A stretch of 64,000 bases of DNA from Paragonimus westermani (taxonomy: Eukaryota > Platyhelminthes > Trematoda > Plagiorchiida > Troglotrematidae). Shown piece after piece: positions 13,166-25,734 of the stretch; the stretch's first letter is position 1, and every line of letters starts with the position of its first letter. The translations under genes were made by a program, and so were the position numbers. The DNA lies in contig QNGE01001285.1 of NCBI GenBank assembly GCA_008508345.1, forward strand, positions 114,104 to 178,103, read 5' to 3'. The notes beneath the pieces are model-generated. The model saw only the letters and a list, made by a program, of their open reading frames with translations. It was not told the DNA's origin and made no database searches.

Positions 13166-15479
13166 AACTTCAAACTTATTTCTCTCCTTGAATACCTAAC
13201 ATTTTTATCCCTAGGTAACTCACAGTTGTTTCTCAATTTTTATGGTAATTTCGCCATTCTGTACAATCAAGTACTGTTGAGTACGTACGGGTGTATATGG
13301 AGAGCCTGTATTCAACATTCGATTGGTGAGATAAAGCGAACCGTTGAAATCATGATAGATTTTTCGCTTGTCGGTTAAAAAACATGTTTTCAATAAATAT
13401 CGTTGAAGTACCTGATTGTTACACGAGCTAACGATAATATGTGATAAAGCAGGCACGACGGTCCAGTGGTGTTAGGTTTGCTAAGGTCAGCTTATGCCAA
13501 AAAAAACTTCAATCAACTGCATTTATAAGATAATAGTTTATCTTTGTCTGTGCTCGAAATGTCGTGAGAGACGTTTACGCAAGAACAACAGACGACTTTG
13601 CATCGTCTAACGGTTGTACAGTTTCATTACTCCATCAGACCGTCAGGATGAATCAGTTTCACACAGTCCATAATTTAGGGCAACATAAGACTCCACGGTA
13701 TGCATTGCTCGCTGGTCATCATCCGAACGTCTTCTTCACCAAACAAACCGCAGTGAACGAAGTTTAGTGTAGTACACTAGATCGAATAAATTTTAACGCA
13801 GTCTTAATGTAAGCGGACAACTAGATGGCTTTCTTGAGGAAAATCCCAGTATAAGCTTAATGGTATGCGACTGCCACTTTTTACTTGTCTGCTGGCCTAG
13901 TATTCACTGAGCCACGAGGTTGTTACATCTTACTGGCATACCAACCTTATTATTCACTAATAATGTGAGTAAAACGTTGGTCAAGCACGACCAGTGTTAG
14001 ATGCCTCTTTCAGACGTCAGTGTTGCTTGTTTCACGAAGTGGTTACGAACGATAAGTCCTCATTGACCTTGACTATGATTCTGTCTTCTAGGAACTGGAT
14101 GTTCGGGCTTGCCTCGCTATAGTCATCTACTTCTATACCATGCAACGTTTAGACGTTGAGCTTATACATGATATCCCCAAGTCTCAAGTAGATGATTACT
14201 GTTAATATCAGGACTGTTATCTGGGAAAGCGTAGAAGCCAATGGACCTAAACGAATCAATAAGCTTAATCAGTGCGAGGCCGTCAGTCCTAGAGGTAACC
14301 TCGCAATTTAAATCTTTGACAATATTTTCGTAGACCGCAGAAGCAGTGTCTCTAAACACTGGGGAATGAGGTCATCCATCATATGCCGCTTGTGACCGTT
14401 GTACACAGATTAAATGAGATCTTTTCATGTGCTTTGGTCCCGTGCAAACAAAGACACTTCCCAAATGACGTGTGTCCATCCCGTCGGTTTGCCTGCAACT
14501 CATGATTGCTACTATGCATTAGTGGGGTTCAGGAACTGCTCCGATGACGATTGTTACACAGAAACTATGACGTTCACGATGGCATGCAGCTTGCATCCTC
14601 GGTTTGAACGTTTGATAAGTTAACCATACAGGTTGCTGGCGACTGAGATTCACCTCTCCATAAGTCTAAGCACATCGTCAAACAGAGGATTTTACACATT
14701 GTTCAAAAACGAATCGGCTACCTCCGCTGACTTTGCTTGCATGGGATGGTGAAATCTATCATCAGCTCAGATGGACAACTCAGCTGATACAGCGTCCACT
14801 AACGTCATTCATCTAAGTGGCTAAACGTCACACTCAAAAGCTGTTCTACCTGAGCGTAGGACAGTCAACTACATCGTTTGTGGCAATCTGAAATGTTTCA
14901 CAAGGCCGTCCAATTCGTTGCATCACTATTTACGTGTTTTGAGTGAACTCTACCTAGTCCGCCATTAAAATAAATGTAGAACAGCATTTTCTTAACACGA
15001 ATTTTAATAGAACAGGCATGTCTGTGAAGATTATCAGGTGCGTACTCCAGAACAAGAGATTATGAGGCAGATGAAAAGGGGCAAACGTAAAACTCAACGT
15101 ACAAGAAACATACGGTGGAGCTGTTTTCTAATAAGTCATTGATATCGTTATTGTGGCAGAATAGCCTATTGAAAGGTTCTGGTTCTATTTCGTTAAACTC
15201 ACACTGACAAATAAGTTGTGTGCGTGTTCTTATGTACAGCGTTCATATCCGTAGGCATTTGGACTGTATAAGGTGCAAGCAGAAATTACATTCCAACCCT
15301 TTTTAACCGTGGGCTCTTCAGTCTCAATATGCGGACGTTTTACTCTGTGAACTATGAACGGAGACTGCCTGAAGAGACCTAGAAGTATCGTAGGCATAGG
15401 AAACGACAGAGAGCCAACGCTGCTTGAGCGCGTTCCTGTGGTGACTGACAGACCTCTAGATTAAGAATTACTGCGCACG
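13166..15479. other. stretch without a recognisable gene
   Basis: I see no gene or element that I can support. An ATG-initiated 69-codon ORF at 14414-14623 has no known motif. Confidence 0.55.
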
Positions 15480-15640
15480 GGTTGAACTGACTGCGGAATA
15501 TTGGAAACATTTGGGGACGTTCTAATATCATTGTTTACCAAGTTAGTCTAAGAGTGAACAGCAGGGATCTGGAGGCGGAAGACATCCGGCACAAGCAAAG
15601 ATGCAGAAGATAGTCAGCGGTGCTGTTGTTCTCGGAAGTA
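15480..15640 (+). pseudogene. probable LINE ORF2 fragment, same family as 12.5-13.2 kb
   Basis: The segment keeps fragments of the region upstream of the VFDHR block. The nucleotides around 15497-15530 resemble the family's NLRHLWRRRDI stretch, with NIWGRSNI readable in one frame. Then VYQVSLRV and LEAEDIR (about 15570-15592) stand where the family has VY..AVRSV and LRAEDIR. The pieces are short and frames shift between them, so the call is tentative. Confidence 0.42.
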
Positions 15641-18493
15641 TGCCAGATGACTGGTATCTATGAGGGGGTAGCCGCCTGGCACGAACATTAGAATCAGTTT
15701 AATCGGACACTGCGACGACCCAGGGGGCTATCTTTAACTAGCTGACGCTATGTGCCCTGTATACAAAAGTTATCCTGCATGAAGCAAATACAGTAATTCT
15801 GTATTCTTAGATTGGCTAGGTCGTTCCGACGTGCTAAAAATTAACGCTTTTGTTAACCGTCATCAATAGATTTTACAACATACAAAAATTTGATAGTAGT
15901 TCGTTTTACTCATAACAACTGTTTCATCATGGCTGAGTTCAGTCAGCGTCATACCTCCAAGGAGCTTACACATACGTTTTTCGACTGGATATCAGAAGGG
16001 TGGTCCTGACATTGTTTCACTGGATCAGAGGATGGAAATCCTCTGAGTTCTTACCTTGCTGATTTTTTTTATTGGCAGCAAGTATGGCTATTCATACTGC
16101 TACCTACTGAGAACAAATTGGTTTGATTCTGTCATCCCTGTTCGTGGTTCGTTGCACATTTAGACACAAATATTTAGATATCCCCTTCTTATTCCACCAG
16201 TCTGCTTTCAACCCGAGGCCATGTGGATTTATTTTGGCATTAATCAGCTAGCCGGTTGTTTCAATTCATGTCTTGAAAGCAACACTCCTGAAAGTATCTA
16301 TTTGGTATGTGTAGTTTGTTTCAAACCGAAGAAATTCTTAGTTCTTTTTAGCGAATCGCGCAGTCGTCGAAGTCAAACGGTGAGCCTAACGTTTGCATCT
16401 TATTGATAACTACACACGGTGAGAGGAAAGCTTTCATTAAAATAATGAGAATACGTTTACATATGAAAAGGCGTGTGAGCTGGAAACAAAAATCGCTGGG
16501 CAGTAAGTCGGTGGATTTCACAGGTCGGTTTTGTTCGAATTAATGAGAAATGAAACTGTATGCAAAGAAACCTAAAAAAAGCAAAAATTGATTGATTCTG
16601 ACAGAAAAAGCATGTCAGAAGGGAATAGTTTCGTGTGTTTTTATGACATATTATCTTTGTCGTGAAGAGTACATTTCTACTATGCTTCTGATACCGCCGA
16701 ACTATTTAAACTGGAAGTCCAACCCTAGGTAAATACAGGGAGTTAAGAATGATCATAGATCATGACAACACAACGGTGCTTATTTGTTTTCCTAGTTTCA
16801 TTCGTTTTTTTAATTAGACTGATCACTGTAACAACTTTTTTATTTGAAAAGTTAGCCACGCCTATTTTTTTCATTACAAAATCATTAATTGCCTTCAGAA
16901 AAATCTTGATTGACTTGAGGTAATCGAACGAAGACTGAGTCACTGTTACAGGTTAAAACGGAAACTACTTAGAATTTAGTGTGCGAATATTCCACCGTTT
17001 TTGTTTACAAGTTATGGTTGCGCATGAACATCACAAAATAAACGATATTGCAGTTAAGCACCATTTTATTGGGAACAGTGTGGATTCGTGAAAAAATGAG
17101 AATGACATATCGACTCACGCAAAATTAAACAACATGAAGATTGCGTGTGACTTCAGTGTAATCGTGACTGATATTCACCTAGACCTGCCTGTTTTAACTA
17201 TTGAACTGTGTTGCGATTTCGATTTGAACGAATCAGTTGAACGGGGTCCAATACAGTTCATTCTTGCACAGCCTGTCGCCTTTTGTTTGATCATTATATT
17301 CATGTGTTTTACCAAAAGATGGAAACATCATGCAAGTAGGTGTTGGTATACTTATATGAAACCTATTTAGAATATCGCCATAATGTTATACAATATGTGA
17401 CAGCCCCGGTTGTGTAAAAGGCAATGTCAGAACCACTGAGGCTTTTAAGTTAAAACAAATGAACCGTTCCACATTATAATTCACTCCATATACAGCTTAA
17501 TATAGATGGGTTAAATGTCCTGTGAGATAACTACGTCGGTTGGTCGGTCTGTATCTGATCATTCACGGTGTAGTTTGCTCAGTGCAGAAATTTGCTGGAC
17601 ATAAACGTGATGGATAGAAAGCGTGTTGCATTAAGCATACGGGAAGGCATCAGCACATAAACCGGCTGTTAGTTTCTCCGTCACTTAAAGTAGGGATGTC
17701 AAGTGAAATTTATATTTCATATCCGCAGGCCGAAAGTCGAAGAAATAAACCAAGAAAATGTTTTACCTTGGGGCTTTGCAACATGTATAAAATGATTATA
17801 TACATATGAGTATAATTAGTGTATATGTACTTAATGCACACGAAGCATCGGACTTGCCGAGTAGACCAACAAAGATAAGTGATGTGAACTAACTCCGTCA
17901 TTTAATATTATCTAATAATACAGCGCTCAGCCAGTTTGACGAACTCTTGCATTTCACTGGAGTTAACGAGGTTTTGCGTTGGTTTATCTCAGATGAAGAT
18001 GGCCAGACAAACTAAAAGCTAGGCACACGAGGTTACGATTGAGCCTTAAGGATTCAATGATTATTCCGTGTATATCGTTAGGGTAAAGTAGCATGCTCAC
18101 CTGCAATTCACGTAAAGCAGAGTGCGACTGTCTGACGAGACACTGTCTTTTTGCCCAATTATGTTTACTCAAATATAGGTATCCTTTTGCCATAGGTTGG
18201 TCAGCGGTCTATCTGAATGAAAGAACCGTGTTTAAAGTTGAATGGTATTCAATCTATAAAAGAGAAACTGTTAGGTTAAAATTGTAAAACTATGACGTCC
18301 AGTTATTCTTTGTTGTTACCTCATTGACAGTAATAGTAATTATGCAGCCAGTATCTGAAACCACAAGGAAAAGCACTTGGTGGAAATGGATTGTCGTAAC
18401 TTAGCAACATACTGACAGTTATTCCACTGAGTAGTGTCATAAACTCCCTGTGTTACGATCAGCCTTAAAGCAGTAGACATTGATGAAGATAAA

Positions 18494-18551
18494 ATGTGCA
18501 CTCAAAACTGATTCCAGCACAGGATTTTCTGTGTTGAGTGAGGATGCACAT
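18494..18551. repeat. imperfect hairpin
   Basis: The ends ATGTGCA and TGCACAT are complementary, an inner CTCAA pairs with TTGAG, and an apical CACAG/CTGTG stem closes a 6-nt loop. The two sides carry unequal unpaired segments (12 nt on the left side), so it is not a clean microRNA-like precursor. Confidence 0.5.
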
Positions 18552-20067
18552 ATGCAGAAGACTGTCTTCCACCTGAATATTTGTCTTAAAAATACTTCGT
18601 TTCTTAATGATATGCGGTAATAGTATGGGGTTTTATTATGTTTAAAACAGAGAAGTCATACGGTGGCGTGTTAACATTTTGCTTACCATCACCAGTCACA
18701 ACGTAATGCAATTGAACACCTTGAAAACTTTATTTCACAGTACACAGAGGATTTTGAGGGACTTGCTAACAGAATTATAGGTTTGCTATGGATAGTCCGT
18801 TGGACACCTTAAGAATGACTGAGCTGTAAGTTCCAGATTACATGGTTAAATCGTCATTGTATAAAAAGGTACGTTGAAGATATTCTGAGCTTTATTGAAG
18901 TTGCCGAGTGTGAGCTGTTTTTAACCTTCTTGACGATCTCACGAAGTCATATACAATAATAATTTGGCCTTTCTGGTGTATTTTTGTCCAGATGTGTGGA
19001 ATGGTTCTGCTGGATCAGAGTCGTTATCGAGAGAGCGTGGGATACTGTAAATATGATAGTGTATCTGGATGAACTTGGTTCAGGGGTTGAGTTCCTTTAT
19101 TCAAAATTCACCACACAACAATCCGGTGTTACAAAACGGCAACAAGCCGTCTTTTCTGTCATGTTGTTGCAGTTAAAAAGGATGCGCACGGTGCAAACAC
19201 TTTTCGTGAAAAGTTGTTCTCCACTGTAATGTGACTAGAAATTAACCGCGCCCCATCGTTACACTTCAGCCACTATGAGCGAATTACATAAGCTGACATC
19301 ACGAACACATCAAATTTGGTGGATTTATATTGAGTCAAGCCTTCTTGAGTCCCAGGAGCACAAATTAACTTAGAATTGAATAAAAACTTGTGGAGCGGCC
19401 AAAATATCAAGGCAAGTTGGGACTGCCTGAAGCTGTGCGAGCTGTTGTTTCAGCGATCCTCTGTCGGTTCATATTAAAGCAAACGGTAAAGAGAGGGGAA
19501 AACTTGTTGGGGTGCTTCAGAGGGATAATAAAAGGGCAGTGAATTGCCAAGATGTTGAGGTGTGCGCGGCAAACAGCTGCACGGGATGCCAAACTACCTT
19601 GGTGAGTACGAGTTGTAAATCATTGCGTCCAAACCAATACACATCGGTGTTGACACGAGTCTTTTATATTTTTGTAATCATATAGCGACAACTTTGGTGG
19701 ACAATACCTCATGCAGGTAGATTTCTGTATTATGTGTTTGTACCAAAGACAAGGGTACGTTTTAGATTTCCGCTACCACTGAAGTGTACAGCGCAAAGAG
19801 TAAAGGATAAACAGCCGGGATTCCTTTGATCATAACGTGCATTCGTTAAAAACACAACAATATGCAACATGTGAACGTGTCTAAAGTGGTTTACGATTAA
19901 TTACACCAGCCTCGATAGTGTATGATCCATTAACTTACAACGGTACTCATTATCGATAATATTGTTTGTGAAATGTGATCACTGGCATTTCAGAACCTCC
20001 GCTGAGTCAATAAAATTTGCATGTAAACTGCTGACTGACAGTTGCCGTTCCATCCATTACTTAGTTA

Positions 20068-20087
20068 CCAGATTTGATCAAATCTGG
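20068..20087. repeat. perfect 20-bp palindrome
   Basis: The sequence ccagatttga followed directly by tcaaatctgg is exactly self-complementary with no spacer. No terminal repeats or coding relic adjoin it. Function is unknown. Confidence 0.85.
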
Positions 20088-21354
20088 CGAAGAGTGCACG
20101 GTTAAAGCGGCCTTCCAGATGCTTGAGATAGTTTGAACATCTAAAAGCAGGCCACCACTAGTAAGGTGACCACACTTCAGAGTTAGTTATAACCATTTGT
20201 CTCATTGTTCATAAGATTTCGAATGTGAACTGGTTTTATGACCTTTAATACAAGCTGGCCAACCGTTAGATGGATAACTGTCTGTTCAGAAAATCAACTG
20301 ATTTCGTCTGTCTAAAGGATTTTTACAGTTCGCCTTTAGTTTAACAATTACTAACCAGTAGACGATAAGATGGAATGATTGGTCCACACTAGAAAAACTG
20401 ACCTCCAGCGGCGAAGTGAGGTTCAGTTATTGTTTACATAAACTTGTACACTTTAATACTTGGTGTACTGCCGGCTTTTTGTATTGTTCGCTCAACATCT
20501 ATTACAGTATTTAAAAGATCAGGCAAGTTTTCTAAAGAAGCTGTTGAGTAATATTAGACATTTTGCCATATTGTATGCGTCTGAGAAGTTTGTTACAGCA
20601 CATTTTAATAGAATAACTTATGTTATGATTGTTCTGTCTTAAGCAAATCCGAACTCTACTCTTCGTCAACGTCCTTGTGGGACGGTTTCATTATTTTTTC
20701 TGTTAATAACACATCGTTTAAGCTAGAACGGACACCGTTTGCCAAATCCGGAAAGTAAATTCACTTTTCCCGTGAAATTTTTAAAGCCGTGGATTTAAAA
20801 AATAGCTTGATCATCACTTTTATTGACGCGGTAGCCACGCCTGAATAGACAACGATGTCTAAGTGACTAACGGTGATGCGCCACTTAAAACTCATCCATT
20901 TTTATTGAAGTAGTGTTAAAAAAGTTTTGGGGTTTCTTAGCTTGAATTTGAATTTCAACAAAACCAGCTTTACCAACCTTTAATCTTGCGAATTCAGTTC
21001 TAAAGTGAAGCACAATGTTAAAATCGTTCATTTGTTGTCTTGTCAATAATTTTAACACAAATGTTGATAAAAAACAACGATCACTCCCATCGCTATCCAA
21101 CATTATTTATTTGGCTTTTGACTGTTATCTCAGTTTGTTGATTTACAGTTTTCAAATTGAATTTCCAAAACTGGGGGCTGGTTGTCAAATTACCAATAGC
21201 CATATATTCTCGACACAAAAAAGAATTTTACCTTACAGGTGAAACCATTGTAAGTCAAAATAAAAAAAACAGAATGCACGAATTACTGACCGGCGAATTT
21301 CGCTGCATTTTATCAGGTTGGTTTTTGTATAGCAGTGTTAAACAAGGCTAGTGA

Positions 21355-21587
21355 AGACGTGCGCGATCATACACACAACTGACGCATCCACGCACGTGCA
21401 ATGAGATTGTCCATTTACCACTGCATTTTGGAATTGACGAACTTGTCCCTCTGTTGGCAAAGGAGTGGATGTGTCCCGATAATGGCAACAGCCTTAGCGA
21501 CCAGAAGCCATCATCGATTGCTGAACAAGTAGACGACCTTGAAAACATGAATAGTGGTGACCTTATATCTGGAGGTCAACAAAGGAC
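21355..21587 (+). CDS. possible coding exon of unknown gene
   Basis: The frame is open for 78 codons from 21355, just after an in-frame TGA at 21352, until a TAA at 21589. That TAA lies inside GTAAGA, a good 5' splice-site consensus starting at 21588. An exon ending at 21587 would therefore read through without a stop. The encoded peptide is mixed and acidic towards its end, for example HFGIDELVPLLAKEWMCP and AEQVDDLENMNSGDLI, and looks more protein-like than neighbouring frames. I do not recognise it. The acceptor side and neighbouring exons were not found, and a chance ORF remains quite possible. Confidence 0.22.
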
Positions 21588-21593
21588 GTAAGA

Positions 21594-22017
21594 TCGGATA
21601 TTTTGGCTCCCTCCATTGAACTGGCCTCAAAACAACAGTTGCTGAGGCTAGTTTCACTGTGGTGTCGTCGATTTGTGAGAATGTCAAGGAAGGCAGTGGA
21701 TTATTCAATTTCACGCCAAACTGATAGCGAAATTTTGGGATGTATTTGACTCATCAACGAATGCAAACTCCCCTCGTCTTCTTTGTTGGTAATAACTGTA
21801 AACAAGGTTCAGTGTGAATGGGAAACCGAGGTCCCGGAGTACTCATCAATAATCTAAAATGTCAGCTGGCAGGTTTGATGAGGTCGGAGATTTCAACCTG
21901 TTTCTGAAGTCCTAATCGGGGGGGTTACCGACTGTAGTTAACTCTCTCCTCTCGAGACGATCGGGCAACCTGATCATTGCTTACAAGCTTACATACGATA
22001 ATTCGGTCGTGCCTAAT
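21594..22017. other. unassigned spacer
   Basis: A minus-strand open frame (21511-21714) overlaps the possible exon. No motif or element is recognised. Confidence 0.5.
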
Positions 22018-22262
22018 TTGAGGTCAGTGGCACAGTGGTCAACACTGCTGCCTCATGAAAGCATGGCCGGAGTTCAAATTCCCGCCGTGGCAAGGATATA
22101 CACTATTGACGAGCTCTGGTGACAGTGAAACTCGAGTTTAGCGGTCCTTTTTGAAAGGGGATGACCGGAAAGTCTATCTGAGTGCGATAATTGCGATCAG
22201 TTGTGGGTGATGTTCAATCTGTATGAAAAACCAAAAAACCCCACTACTCATCGCTAGTTATA
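22018..22262 (+). mobile_element. tRNA-derived SINE, family A, copy 1
   Basis: The head contains an A-box-like TGGCACAGTGGTCAAC (22028-22043) and a B-box-like GGAGTTCAAATTCC (22069-22082), spaced as in a tRNA. This is followed by a body shared with the copies at 8650-8872 and 47618-47850: GTGGCAAGGATATACACTA, then GTGAAACTCGAGT, then TTGTGGGTGATGTTCAA. The 3' end holds a partly decayed copy of the hairpin seen intact in copy 2. The head lets pol III transcribe the unit; the body is probably LINE-derived or unrelated sequence. Confidence 0.75.
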
Positions 22263-22869
22263 GATGTCAACATTTCGACGATAGAGCACCAGCTTGTCGA
22301 TGGTAGTCAGTGAATGTTCCTTAAGGTGGACCCTTACGTTGTAATATGTACTGAGTGAATTGCAGCAAAGTGCGTCAGGGAGTAAGTCGTGTAGTCTGCT
22401 GTTTTTGACTTCCGTTCAAAAATTTATTAATGGAAACAACTGTTTTCAATTCCCTTGATGAAACTACGTCTTATTGTGGTCGTTTAAGTTAGCGCGGAAG
22501 TTCGCAGTCAGCCACGGTTCTGGCTCTGGGTGCGCTTAGATATACGTGATCGTGTTCAAATGCTGTTACAGAGTACTCTAGTTAGAGCACTGCTGAGGTG
22601 ACCGACCAGAAACTTGCCGTCACTTCATATACTCATCAATAAAAATGATATGCATTTGTCTGCCCACAGTGGACCACTAAAGTTTATCTTACAGTATTCT
22701 AGTGTTCTTATCTATCAAGTCATGTTTGCGGGCTAAGTTGCAAATACTTTTCTGTAGTTTGTTTTTCTGGTCACCGTGACAAGCAATAATCAACCCTGTT
22801 AACTTATTTCGATGAGCCGGCCGAGTATACTCCAAGTCAACTTTCACAGAATTTTTCAGACATTTGGTT
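22263..22869. other. unassigned spacer
   Basis: I see no gene or repeat that I can support in this interval. Confidence 0.5.
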
Positions 22870-23010
22870 CAGTACTCGCATTTAATCGCACACTTTGGAC
22901 TTCCGCTGATGATAGAGTAATCGGAGCACCATTGGTTGGTCACCGGAATAGAATGCGTTGGTTCAGTCACATGACCGTCTAAAAAGTCGTCAGTTCACAG
23001 ACGTAGGGGT
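22870..23010 (+). pseudogene. probable LINE ORF2 fragment
   Basis: A frame ending at a stop near 22979 reads DDRVIGAPLVG and then RMRWFSHMTV (22950-22979), matching in order the family's stretch before and at RWLGHVLRMP. Little of the following sequence is recognisable. This appears to be a short relic of the same LINE type as 12515-13165, at the same strand and protein position. Confidence 0.38.
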
Positions 23011-24795
23011 GGCTGTACAACTACTGATATGTGAAATCATTCACTCCGGAGGAGTCTTAGCTGTACTGTTAGCATTGCAGACAGGTCAGTTGAAAACCCC
23101 CGGTCTGAAAGTTGACAGCAGTTTTGAGTGTGAGGTCTTTAATTTGTGAAGGCAGAAATCCTCACGATGCATGACTTGGTAGCTCTAGCAAGTGTTCATA
23201 TTAAAAATGTCCATTGACTTCTTTTTCGGTGAATAACTGGCCATGTTTTGTTAGTCTGCTCTGCCGATATCCGAACAGTTCACAGGTGGTATAGACCGTT
23301 TCTAACAGCCTTTAGATCAATGTTGACAGTGCTGGTTTTTTTCTTGGCCACACTGTTTTGTTCATCTAAAAATTCAATTTTTTTCCTAACAAATGTTTAC
23401 GCCACAACTCAAATCAAATTGAAGATGTATTTCGAAAACTCGTTACACTTTTGAGCTGACGGAGAAACTTTTTTATGAGGGTTTGGTTCTCTTATTCGGT
23501 TTGATATCAGTTTGGGTGTTTTTAACACTTCGAGCAGTCTACAATCAGAAAGTCTACTGAACTGATAATTAGTATTCTCCAGTTATATCGACCACGAAAT
23601 TTATGAAGTTCGTATGTTACATTGGTTGTTTTGAAGGTATGGTTGATAGCACAGTCCACAACCTGTATTGATCATGTGAAATTTGCCAAATGAATGTCAG
23701 GCACGGCAAGCGGCTATTTACAGAGAAACCCAATGCTGAACTAACAAAAATTTTGGAGGAAGTACCTGGTATTTCGTGGTCTTCACATTAAATTCTTGAT
23801 TTTTTGTGAGGGTCAACCAACATCGTTCGAACGGTAATATAAAATCTCTGAAGAACACTTTACAACATGCTTAATACTTTGTGCAGCAATTTATGTCGGA
23901 TCGCTGAACTAAATATTGGAGATTTCGTCCCGTAACTCGATTAGAATCCGAGCACCAGCTGCATTGGAACATAAAAAGTGATCATTTTCTTCACCAACAA
24001 AATAGCTTATACACGCTCGTATGACAACTGACATCAAGTGGGACGGTAACGAAAGGTATGAGATTTTATCAGACGGAGAAATTAACGTGATTACCAGCTG
24101 CGCAGCAGAGAGACAGGTGAAAATGGATTCACTGAGAAAATGCTTATAAAATCTGTCAGTATCTACGGCTACACACAGTTATAGACCTCTTGGTTCGAGC
24201 AGAGCCAGACAAAATGTCGAAGGTTCATCTGGATCAGACCATTTCTGTACATAACAAATTAGTAGTCAACAAAAATGTACAATATACGACTAAGTGTAGT
24301 CTGTGTACGAAAACCAATCGTTAGTAGTTTGTAATCTACAAAGCAGTAGCACAACCAGTTGAATCGGTCAGAGTGAAAGCAAACAAATCAGGCGTCCTAT
24401 GAATACAGAAGACGTCATGATAGGAATAGAGTTAACAGTTGAGACGAACAAGCCTATGAGAATCTAAAGGTGGTCCGGTAAATAGTGTGTTGATATCTTG
24501 TATTGTGGTTGGGTGAAATTCAACATTCCAAGCACTTCATATGTACAGTTTCCAAGTGAGCCACCCCTCCCCTAAACTTCTCAGCGCTTCAAAACTTTCA
24601 CGGAGTTAGTTGTGTTTACTCCTCCCTAATCTCATAGTGAATCGTTATAAACGCATTCACAGTATCAAAGAGTTGAACAATCACAAATTACCTCGGAAGA
24701 AAATTGTCCTTCCATAAAAGCATGGCGAAGAATGGTAGTAAGACTGCTATGTGCATGCGTTTACCTTGTAACATAAGTTGAACGTATGAAAACGC
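23011..24795. other. stretch without a recognisable gene
   Basis: I searched this interval by eye for gypsy reverse transcriptase or RNase H, because an integrase relic begins just downstream, and saw neither. A 39-codon frame at 23672-23790 contains a CEICQ motif but is too short to call. Confidence 0.5.
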
Positions 24796-25734
24796 GGTGC
24801 ACTGGCATTGACTGTACAACCCTTTGTTTGGCCATCTACAAGCAAATACGTTCGCCGCTGACCATAACAGTGTATCGATAGTCAATGAGGTAGGGTAGGC
24901 AAGCATGTAATTACCATGCCTGGCATATTCTGTCACTCCGACGCTCTTTTTTCACACGTCCACCCTGATACCGTTGGCTCACTGTCAGCCTGCAGCAATA
25001 CTTACATGCTGACTACAATCGATCGTTTCACTCGCTAGTCTGTGGTTGTAACTATTAGGGTTGTTTCAGTGGAGAAAATTTCCAAAACCTTATTAAAACA
25101 TTGGACAATTTATTTTGGTTTACCCACAAACACCACTTATCGATGTACCCAATCTCAGTCTTACTCTTTTCCTAACTTTGCGCGGTTACTTGGTTATTCG
25201 CATATTAAAACAACGACCTACCATCTCTACCCTAACTGCAAATAAAAGAGTCGATAAACATTCAGTCAAACTCAACAAAATGAAGTAAACGTCTGCCGTT
25301 AATTTTCCCTGGAATCCGATCTGATAGTGAAGGAATATTGTGGTACTTCCTCTGAATTAGTTCACAGTACCACCCAACTTTTGTTTCATAGCAACCCGCC
25401 CAAACTGGTGTTCAGAACAAAAACCTCTGGATTCACTTACATTTAGATTTATGTTCACTTGCCAATATGTTTCAAGAAACCACTAAAACATCGGCTCTTT
25501 CAAAGGGTTGAAGCGTGACGGGATTTATTCAGTACTGAATAGTTTGGACTGAACAAATTTGTGCCTGCTGACCTACTGAAACCAGCTCACACAAAACCTT
25601 GGGTTGTCATAACATACCCAATGTTGACAACAAACAACCCTTCCCCACCCTCAGCAATATCAAACCTACCTGCAACCCAAATCCCTTGTGCTCTCATACA
25701 ACGCACAACACGTACAGGACGGTCCGTACACTAA
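24796..25734 (+). pseudogene. Ty3/gypsy pol relic: integrase and C-terminal tail
   Basis: One frame (frame of 24823) can be followed for 304 codons through about ten stops without a net frameshift. In order it shows FVWPSTSKYVRR (end of the zinc-binding region), GKHVITMPGIF, SDALFSHVHPDTVG with the first catalytic Asp (24967-24969), TYMLTTIDRFTR followed by TAG where the family has Trp (25036), then FARLLGYSHIKTTTYH. Later come SELVHSTTQLL (about 25363), DLLKPA (25570-25587, the VDRLKPA site) and TTRTGRSVH (25705-25731, the TRSGRRVHF site). The second catalytic Asp is replaced by Tyr (TTYRC, 25138-25140) and the third acidic residue is lost. This matches fluke gypsy elements of the CsRn1 type in organisation. 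It is a dead copy; no upstream RT/RNase H was seen. Confidence 0.87.

Larger units (their letters stand above)
15641..21354. other. stretch without a recognisable gene
   Basis: No gene is recognised in these 5.7 kb. Distinct local structures are an imperfect hairpin at 18494-18551 and a perfect 20-bp palindrome at 20068-20087. ORFs are short; the 81-codon frame at 18984-19229 has no known motif. Confidence 0.55.

Noticed and set aside
13058..13378. 106-codon plus-strand ORF with ATG
   Set aside because: Its first part overlaps the end of the LINE relic in a different frame from the recognised motif, and the rest has no motif.
23672..23790. 39-codon frame starting SCEICQMNVRHGKRL
   Set aside because: The C..C pair suggested an integrase zinc region, but the frame is too short and has no neighbouring pol motif.
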